This document shows positions 1 through 4,638 of a DNA stretch of 7,317 nucleotides, one piece after another. A program made the translations under genes and the position numbers. Source of the DNA: Accumulibacter sp. (GTDB taxonomy: Bacteria; Pseudomonadota; Gammaproteobacteria; Burkholderiales; Rhodocyclaceae); NCBI GenBank assembly GCA_003538495.1, contig DPSD01000261.1, positions 873 through 8,189 of the forward strand, in the 5' to 3' direction. How positions within the stretch are numbered: the first letter of the stretch is position 1; each line of letters begins with the position of its first letter. Below the pieces are notes generated by a model. That model saw only the letters and a list, made by a program, of their open reading frames with translations. It was not told where the DNA came from and did not search any database.

Positions 1-284
1 TGATCGTGATCAGCTCCGATCTGTCGCATTACCTGCCCTACGCGGTCGCCCGGGAGACCGACGCCGAGACCGCGCGGCGCATCGTCGCGCTCGATCCGCC
101 GCTCGACCACCAGCAGGCGTGTGGCGCGACGCCGGTCAATGGCCTGCTGCTGGCGGCGCGCCGGCACGGACTGCAGGCGCAACTGATCGACCTGCGCAAT
201 TCCGGAGACACCGCCGGCGACCGCTCGCGGGTGGTCGGCTACGGTGCCTTCGCCTTTGCTATGGCGAGCGCCAATGTCCACTGA
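1..284 (+). CDS. amrB: AmmeMemoRadiSam system protein B (MEMO1 family), 5'-truncated by the window edge
   Basis: Only the last 90-odd codons are present; the frame is open to the left edge, so the start lies outside. The visible part matches the C-terminal half of the MEMO family, a relative of class III extradiol dioxygenases. It begins IVISSDLSHYLPY, followed by a D..T...I helix, then ACGATPVNGLL, then RNSGDTAGDRSRVVGYGA. In human MEMO1 the equivalent SSD..H and C-G segments carry metal-binding or active-site residues (the His and the Cys), and both are kept here. The protein is expected to be cytosolic. Its biochemical role is not established; the family co-occurs with AMMECR1-like and radical SAM proteins, as here. 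The stop codon at 282-284 lies inside the next gene, so the two share an mRNA and are probably translationally coupled. Family assignment is firm; function is open. Confidence 0.92.
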   Translation, partial: IVISSDLSHYLPYAVARETDAETARRIVALDPPLDHQQACGATPVNGLLLAARRHGLQAQLIDLRNSGDTAGDRSRVVGYGAFAFAMASANVH

Positions 285-822
285 GCCGCTCGGCCGCGCG
301 CTGCTGATCTGCGCGCGCAACGCCATCGGCGAGCGCTTCGGGGTCGCGGCGCTACCCGTCAGCTCGCTCGCCGAACTCGCCGAGCCGGCGGCGACGTTCG
401 TCACGCTGACCCAGAACGGCCGCCTGCGAGGCTGCGTCGGCAGTCTGGAAGCGCACCGGCCGCTGGCCGACGACGTCGCCGAAAACGCCGTCGCTGCCGC
501 TTTTCGCGACCGGCGCTTCGCACCACTGAGCGCCCGGGAACTGCCGCGCACGCGTGTCGAGGTCTCGCTGCTGACCCCGCCCGAGCCCTTCCCGGTGCGC
601 AGCGAGGCGGAAGCGCTGGACCGCCTGCGACCCGGCATTGATGGCCTGATCCTGAGCTGCGGCCATCGCCGCGCGACCTTCCTGCCGCAGGTATGGGAGT
701 CGCTCACCGACCCGCGTCAGTTCCTGGCCGAACTCAAACTGAAGGCCGGTCTGCCAGCCGACTTCTGGGACGAGCAGCTCACCCTGGCGCGTTATGGAGC
801 ACAAAAATGGAAAGAGAACTGA
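274..822 (+). CDS. amrA: AmmeMemoRadiSam system protein A (AMMECR1 family)
   Basis: The protein is 182 residues, the usual length for a bacterial AMMECR1-domain protein. The family signature LRGCVGSLEA is at residues 51-60 with its invariant Cys54. It is followed by the helix DDVAENAVAAAFRDRRFAPL (66-85) and by VEVSLLTPP (95-103). The C-terminal part has the family pattern ATFLPQVWE, F..L..KAGLP and DFW. The ATG at 274 is preferred over a GTG at 244, because family homology starts at the Met (PLGRALLICARNAI) and the longer form would overlap amrB by 41 bases. With the ATG start the overlap is 11 bases; only a weak GGCGAG stands upstream, which fits translational coupling. The role is unknown; the family is thought to act with MEMO and radical SAM partners, possibly in modifying a protein or small molecule. 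It is a cytosolic protein with no signal peptide. Confidence 0.93.
   Translation: MSTEPLGRALLICARNAIGERFGVAALPVSSLAELAEPAATFVTLTQNGRLRGCVGSLEAHRPLADDVAENAVAAAFRDRRFAPLSARELPRTRVEVSLLTPPEPFPVRSEAEALDRLRPGIDGLILSCGHRRATFLPQVWESLTDPRQFLAELKLKAGLPADFWDEQLTLARYGAQKWKEN
796..799 (+). promoter_or_regulatory. Ribosome binding site deciding the amrS start
   Basis: GGAG stands seven bases before ATG 807, inside the end of amrA. It supports this start over any start further upstream in the same frame, since the open frame extends back to about 693. Confidence 0.6.
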
Positions 823-1916
823 GCGCCTCGCCGAAAACGCCGGAATCCGAACACCCCGGTCGCTGGTGGCACGCCATCGCCGACCAGCGGATTCAGTGCG
901 ACCTCTGCCCGCGCGACTGCAAGCTGCACGAAGGCCAGCGCGGCGCCTGCTTCGTTCGCCAGAATACCGGCGGCCAGATGGTGCTCACCACCTACGGTCG
1001 CTCGTCGGGTTTCTGCATCGATCCGATCGAGAAGAAGCCGCTGAACCACTTCTATCCCGGATCGGCGATCCTATCCTTCGGCACCGCCGGCTGCAATCTG
1101 GCGTGCAAGTTCTGCCAGAACTGGGACATCTCGAAGTCGAAGGACATGGACCGTCTGCTCGACGCGGCCAGCCCGGAAGGGATCGCCGCCGCGGCCGCTG
1201 CCTACGGTGCCCAGTCGGTGGCCTTCACCTACAACGACCCGGTGATCTTCGCCGAATACGCAATCGACACCGCCGTTGCCTGCCGTGCGCTGGGCATCAG
1301 GAGCGTGGCGGTAACCGCCGGCTACATGCATCGCGAGCCGGCACGCGAGTTCTACGCGGTGATGGACGCCGCCAACGTCGACCTCAAGGCCTTCACCGAC
1401 GACTTTTACTTCAAACTCTGCGGTGGCCACCTGCAACCGGTGCTCGACATCCTGAGCTACATCCATCATGAAACGACGTGCTGGCTCGAAATCACCACCC
1501 TGCTGATTCCGGGTCGCAACGATTCGGCGGCCGAGATCAAGGACCTCGCCGACTGGGTGGCGCGTGAACTGGGGCCCGACGTGCCGCTGCACTTCACCGC
1601 TTTCCACCCTGACTGGAAAATGAGCGAGCTGCCGCCGACGCCGGCGTCGACGCTGACGCAGGCCCGGCGCATCGCCATCGACGCCGGCCTGCACTACGTC
1701 TATACCGGCAACGTGCACGACACCGAAGGCGGCACCACCTTCTGCCCGGGTTGCCAGGCGGCGCTGATCGAGCGCGACTGGTACAACATTCGTCATTACG
1801 ATCTGCCGAGCAATGGCCAGTGTCCGCACTGCGCAATGCCGATCGCCGGCCACTTCGCGCGCTTCGACAAGCCTTTCGGGCCGCGTCGCGTACCGGTCAG
1901 ACTGGTCCGTCGTTGA
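807..1916 (+). CDS. amrS: AmmeMemoRadiSam system radical SAM enzyme (PflA-like)
   Basis: The protein is 369 residues. The radical SAM cluster motif C-x3-C-x2-C is Cys96, Cys100 and Cys103 (GTAGCNLACKFCQNWDIS); these residues would bind the 4Fe-4S cluster that cleaves S-adenosylmethionine. The order of segments is the one known for the AmmeMemoRadiSam radical SAM subfamily. An N-terminal cysteine set (C31, C34, C38, C48; CDLCPRDCKL then RGACFVR) comes first, then the barrel with SVAFTYNDPVIFAEY (137-151) and NVDLKAFTDDFY (190-201), and finally a C-terminal pair of CxxC motifs (C313/C316 and C339/C342) that looks like a zinc ribbon or rubredoxin-type knuckle. ATG 807 is chosen because GGAG at 796-799 stands seven bases upstream and homology starts just after it. 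The gene overlaps amrA by 16 bases and shares its stop with the next gene. Its substrate is unknown; resemblance to pyruvate formate-lyase activating enzyme suggests glycyl-radical or related chemistry, but this is inference. Confidence 0.95.
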   Translation: MERELSASPKTPESEHPGRWWHAIADQRIQCDLCPRDCKLHEGQRGACFVRQNTGGQMVLTTYGRSSGFCIDPIEKKPLNHFYPGSAILSFGTAGCNLACKFCQNWDISKSKDMDRLLDAASPEGIAAAAAAYGAQSVAFTYNDPVIFAEYAIDTAVACRALGIRSVAVTAGYMHREPAREFYAVMDAANVDLKAFTDDFYFKLCGGHLQPVLDILSYIHHETTCWLEITTLLIPGRNDSAAEIKDLADWVARELGPDVPLHFTAFHPDWKMSELPPTPASTLTQARRIAIDAGLHYVYTGNVHDTEGGTTFCPGCQAALIERDWYNIRHYDLPSNGQCPHCAMPIAGHFARFDKPFGPRRVPVRLVRR

Positions 1917-2608
1917 TCGAAGGGATCGCTCTTCCCGGCGAGACGCCGATCTCGATCGACGCTGGCCACGGTCACGAACCGCTGCATGGTCTACTGTCGC
2001 TGCCCGCTAGGCCGTCGGCGCTGATCGTCCTGAGCCGCGCCGGTCGAACTCCCGAGAAGCGCGATGAGATGCTTGCCATGGCCCTCCGACACGCCGGTGT
2101 CGGAGTGCTGACGATCGACCTGCTGACGCCTGCCGAAGAACGCTTTGCCGACAACCACCACAACGTCCCGCTGCTTGCCCGGCGGCTGCTCGACGCCCTG
2201 GCGCTGATCAAGCGGCAGATGCGCGATGAACAGCTGCCAGGCTTGCCAATCGGGCTCTGTGCCGCCGGCGACTGCTCGCCGGTGGTGCTGCGGGTCGCCG
2301 CCCTGCGTGACCATGACATCTTCGCCATTGTTTGCCGGGATGGCCTGATCGACCTCGCCGGCATGCTCTACCTGCGCTCGCTGGCTTCGCCGCTGCTGGT
2401 ACTGGTCAACGTCGATGACGAAAACGTTGTCGCGAGCAACCGGCGAGCGCTGCGCGAACTGTCCGGCCGCAAGGAATTGAAGCGGCTGCCTGGCAGCGTC
2501 GGTGCCCCCGACTCCGCCGCCGCTGGCGAGTGGGTCGCTGGCGAAGCCACGCACTGGTTCCTGCGGCACCTTCCGGCCGCGACGGCCAGCGCCCCGGACC
2601 GCGCCTGA
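1913..2608 (+). CDS. Alpha/beta hydrolase-like protein (dienelactone hydrolase type) with a degenerate active site
   Basis: The protein is 231 residues from a TTG start that overlaps the amrS stop (TTGA, 1913-1916). No Shine-Dalgarno sequence is evident and no ATG occurs in frame before the domain begins, so re-initiation by ribosomes leaving amrS is likely. The layout is that of small dienelactone-hydrolase-like proteins: LHGLLSLP (24-31), ALIVLSRAGRTPEKRDEMLA (36-55), GVGVLTIDLLTP (62-73), LPIGLCAAGDCSP (111-123), AIVCRDGLIDLAG (138-150), SPLLVLVNVDDENV (159-172), NRRAL (176-180) and WFLRHL (215-220). Aligned by eye to relatives that carry G-x-x-x-A-S-T-G-A at the nucleophile elbow, the serine is replaced by Gly119. 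The loop that usually carries the catalytic His (P-G-A-T-H-L-F-like) reads PGSVGAPDSAAAG with no His. The acid-loop Asp pair (D168/D169) remains. Cys116 or Cys121 might substitute as nucleophile, or the protein may be a non-catalytic partner. It is cytosolic with no signal peptide. The fold call is fairly sure; the function is unknown. Confidence 0.72.
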   Translation: MIEGIALPGETPISIDAGHGHEPLHGLLSLPARPSALIVLSRAGRTPEKRDEMLAMALRHAGVGVLTIDLLTPAEERFADNHHNVPLLARRLLDALALIKRQMRDEQLPGLPIGLCAAGDCSPVVLRVAALRDHDIFAIVCRDGLIDLAGMLYLRSLASPLLVLVNVDDENVVASNRRALRELSGRKELKRLPGSVGAPDSAAAGEWVAGEATHWFLRHLPAATASAPDRA

Positions 2609-2715
2609 GTCAGAGGTGCGAGCTTGCCGTTACGACGCTGGCCGGACGTTCGTCATTGAGCGCGCCGTCGGTCAGCTTCCGGGCGTTTTCTCGATCTGGC
2701 CGGGCGCTACAATCA

Positions 2716-2747
2716 CGCGCCGGCTGGCGCGTTCGGCCGAAGGCCGA
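2716..2747 (+). other. Two tandem GC-rich hairpins
   Basis: The first stem is CGCGCC (2716-2721) with GGCGCG (2726-2731) around a four-base loop. The second is TCGGCC (2733-2738) with GGCCGA (2742-2747) around a GAA loop. They lie about 110 bases after the hydrolase-like gene. No T-tract follows, so they are not a textbook rho-independent terminator. They could slow RNA polymerase, protect a 3' end, or simply reflect GC-rich sequence. Confidence 0.35.
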
Positions 2748-2837
2748 GCCAGCGAGTCCAGGTGGCCGGTCTCCCAAGGAGCCGTCTAATCGCAAGCCGT
2801 CGCTCGAAGTCAAAATTGGCTTTATTTCCTGATCCAC

Positions 2838-2863
2838 TGCAAGGTAATATCTCTTTCCTTGCA
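2838..2863 (+). promoter_or_regulatory. Inverted repeat (7-12-7) flanking a TAATAT box; possible operator
   Basis: TGCAAGG (2838-2844) and CCTTGCA (2857-2863) are perfect inverted arms around a 12-base AT-rich centre that begins with TAATAT (2845-2850), a -10-like hexamer. The arrangement suits a dimeric repressor covering a promoter of the fadL-like gene, about 135 bases upstream of its ATG. No good -35 box sits at 16-18 bases: TTTATT at 2821-2826 is weak, and TTGGCT at 2816-2821 is 23 bases away. The promoter part is therefore uncertain. As RNA the arms would form a small stem-loop. Confidence 0.35.
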
Positions 2864-2975
2864 AGCGGTCCCCGCGCCACGACGGTCATGGGCGGGCCAT
2901 TTTCGCCGTCCTTCACCGGCGCGCACACGGCCAGTCAGAAACCAGCGGCACTATCTGGACTTCATTCGTCTTCCT

Positions 2976-2980
2976 GGAGG
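2976..2980 (+). promoter_or_regulatory. Ribosome binding site of the fadL-like gene
   Basis: GGAGG stands five bases before ATG 2986. This is the strongest Shine-Dalgarno match in the window and fixes the start despite the unusually long signal-peptide head that results. Confidence 0.75.
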
Positions 2981-2985
2981 CAAGC

Positions 2986-4344
2986 ATGTCATTCCAGCAT
3001 CGATCCGGATCGACTCGATCCGGCAGGCGTCCCGGGTTTCCCCGGTTGTTCCGTTCGCTGGTCGTCATCTGCGCCGCCACCGTGGCCACCGGTCAGGCGT
3101 TCGCTGGCGGCATGATTGCCTACGAACTCGGGACGGCCGATGTCGGCCTGGCGTCGGCTGGCTACAACGCCCGTGCGCAGGACGCATCAACCGTGTTTAC
3201 CAATCCGGCCGGCATGACACGGCTGGAAGGCAATCAGGCTCTCGCCTCGGGACAACTGCTGTGGGCCAACACCAGGTACTCGATCGGTTCGGGCACCTCG
3301 CCCCTGCTCGGCAGCGACAACGGCGGCTATGCGATCGGATCGAGCGGCTGGTTCCCCGGTGGTGGCGCTTTTTTCAGCTACAGCGTCTCCCCTGACCTGA
3401 AGCTCGGCTTCGCGGTGGCCGGTAATTTCGGTGCGCCCCTGAAGTACGACAACGACTGGGCGGGCCGTTATTACGTCCAGAGCACGACGCTGCTTGGCGT
3501 TTCGCTGCTTCCCACCATCGCCTACAGAGTCAACGACAAGCTCTCGCTTGGCGCAGGCCTGAACGCCATGTACGGGATCTACCAGGACCAGGTGGCGATC
3601 AACAATCCCATCCCGGCTTTTGGTGATGGCAGACTCAAGTACGACGATAACAGCTGGGGCTGGGGCGCCAACCTTGGCTTGATGTACGAGATCGACGAGG
3701 GAACCCGCATCGGGCTGACCTGGAACTCGCAGGTTGACCTCGACTTCAAGGCCTCTCCAGAGTTCTCGAACCTCTCGCCAATTGTTGCCAGCGGGCTGAA
3801 CAAGGCCGGCTTGCTGAACTCGAAACTCAAGATCGGCATCAAGGTTCCGCAGCAGGTAATGGCCAGCGTTTTCGCTCAGATCAACCCGCAATGGGCGGCG
3901 CTCGGCAGCGTCGGCTGGCAACAGTGGTCGAAGTTCGGAAGGATCAACATCGGCATCGAAGACACCTCGAATCCAGTCAGCCTGACCACCGACATCCCCT
4001 TCAAGGACACCTGGCACCTGGCCGCTGGCGCGCAATATCGGCTGAGCGACCCGTGGCTGCTCAACTTCGGTATCGCGTACGACTCGGGTTTCCAGCCGAA
4101 CGGTTCGACCGTCTCGCCGCTGATGCCGCTGAACACCGCCTGGCGTTTCGGTGTGGGTGGCCAGCAACAGCTAAGCAAGACTTCGGTATGGGGCCTGGCA
4201 GCGGAATACATTTACGGCGGGACGCTCAAAACCGACCTGCAGAGTACGGCGCCGGTCGCCATTGGCGGGCGCGGCAACCTGATCGGTTCGTACGACAACA
4301 CCGGAACTCTGGTGATGAGTGTCTACGGCAACTGGAAGTTCTAG
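2986..4344 (+). CDS. FadL/OmpP1-family outer-membrane transport protein
   Basis: The protein is 452 residues, the normal size for FadL-family proteins, which form a 14-stranded outer-membrane barrel with an N-terminal plug and admit long-chain fatty acids or aromatic hydrocarbons. A signal peptide is clear: a long basic head, then LVVICAATVATGQAFA, with cleavage expected after Ala40 (AFA|GG). The mature start GGMIAYELGTADVGLASAGY leads to the family hallmark FTNPAGMTRL (71-80) of the plug region. Many alternating aromatic strands follow (for example GGGAFFSYSV, LSLGAGLNAMYG, WGWGANLGLMYEI, WHLAAGAQYRL). It ends with a strand closing in Phe (VYGNWKF), the C-terminal signal for outer-membrane insertion. 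It stands alone after a long upstream region and has its own strong ribosome binding site. The substrate cannot be read from sequence; a fatty acid, alkane or aromatic compound are all possible. The downstream DUF3604 gene may be functionally linked. Confidence 0.93.
   Translation: MSFQHRSGSTRSGRRPGFPRLFRSLVVICAATVATGQAFAGGMIAYELGTADVGLASAGYNARAQDASTVFTNPAGMTRLEGNQALASGQLLWANTRYSIGSGTSPLLGSDNGGYAIGSSGWFPGGGAFFSYSVSPDLKLGFAVAGNFGAPLKYDNDWAGRYYVQSTTLLGVSLLPTIAYRVNDKLSLGAGLNAMYGIYQDQVAINNPIPAFGDGRLKYDDNSWGWGANLGLMYEIDEGTRIGLTWNSQVDLDFKASPEFSNLSPIVASGLNKAGLLNSKLKIGIKVPQQVMASVFAQINPQWAALGSVGWQQWSKFGRINIGIEDTSNPVSLTTDIPFKDTWHLAAGAQYRLSDPWLLNFGIAYDSGFQPNGSTVSPLMPLNTAWRFGVGGQQQLSKTSVWGLAAEYIYGGTLKTDLQSTAPVAIGGRGNLIGSYDNTGTLVMSVYGNWKF
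3000..3023 (+). repeat. 14-base perfect palindrome plus a direct copy of its half, inside the start of the fadL-like gene
   Basis: TCGATCCGGATCGA (3000-3013) is a perfect palindrome starting 14 bases after the A of the start codon. Its left nine bases, TCGATCCGG, recur at 3015-3023, a 15-base period. It encodes part of the basic head of the signal peptide. It could be an operator or a 5' mRNA fold, or a chance result of Arg/Ser/Gly codons in GC-rich DNA. Confidence 0.4.
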
Positions 4345-4638
4345 CGCTGCTCCGGGGCGGCACTGGCGAGACGGCAGGCGACCAGATCCGCCCGCCCCGA
4401 TGCACGTTCGCCAGCACGCTGAACAAGCTGCAACGGACCACGCGTCGCTCAGGACTCCTGCCGGAAGATGCGAGCAAACCGATGCCGGCACGGTGCACCA
4501 ACACCGCGAGCGGGTAGACTATTCGCCGCCCGATGCGCTGGGAAGCACGTCACGCCCAGTCCGTACGCTTCCTTCGGGGTTGCTGGTCTCGCGTCAGCCA
4601 ACGATTTGAACCGGTTTCCCGTCAAGAGAGGAACACGC
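4345..4638 (+). other. Intergenic region before the DUF3604 gene
   Basis: The 294 bases contain no credible gene. Near the left end CGGGGCGG (4353-4360) can pair with CCGCCCCG (4392-4399), an eight-base stem with a 31-base loop and no T-tract. It is at best a weak terminator or RNA-stabilising element for the fadL-like transcript. Just before the next gene there is an eight-base palindrome AACCGGTT (4609-4616) and then the ribosome binding site. I find no convincing sigma-70 promoter, so whether the DUF3604 gene is read from its own promoter or by read-through is open. Confidence 0.5.
4629..4632 (+). promoter_or_regulatory. Ribosome binding site of the DUF3604 gene
   Basis: AGGA, within the purine run AGAGAGGAA, stands six bases before ATG 4639. 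It rules out longer in-frame starts, which would add 57 residues without homology ahead of the signal peptide. Confidence 0.65.

Larger units (their letters stand above)
2609..2985 (+). other. Intergenic region between the amr block and the fadL-like gene
   Basis: This is a 377-base stretch in which I find no coding region with family resemblance or a good ribosome binding site, apart from the site serving the next gene. Its left half is GC-rich and contains two adjacent hairpins. A TACAAT hexamer at 2708-2713 with a poor -35 partner (TTTTCT, 2686-2691, 16-base gap) is a weak promoter candidate. The AT-rich patch around 2811-2860 stands out from its surroundings and contains a dyad around TAATAT. 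The promoter of the fadL-like gene most likely lies here, but its exact site is not certain. Confidence 0.6.

Noticed and set aside
244..273. Longer amrA start at GTG 244
   Set aside because: It adds ten residues with no family resemblance and enlarges the overlap with amrB; ATG 274 fits the family N-terminus.
1071..1853. Minus-strand open frame of 260 codons opposite amrS
   Set aside because: Low-complexity Arg/Gly/Val translation without motifs; amrS on the + strand is unambiguous.
3019..3048. Twin-arginine export motif in the fadL-like signal peptide (SGRRPGF)
   Set aside because: The residue order does not fit S-R-R-x-F-L-K, and outer-membrane barrels of this family are exported unfolded by the Sec route.
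3187..4167. Minus-strand open frame of 326 codons opposite the fadL-like gene
   Set aside because: It is a shadow of the porin gene, with no recognisable domain and no ribosome binding site.
4353..4399. Rho-independent terminator after the fadL-like gene
   Set aside because: The eight-base stem is real, but the loop is 31 bases long and no run of T follows, so I kept it only as a remark in the intergenic entry.
4515..4522. TAGACTAT as a -10 box for the DUF3604 gene
   Set aside because: The sequence at the -35 position (GGTGCA, 4492-4497) is a poor match, and the surrounding sequence gives no further support.
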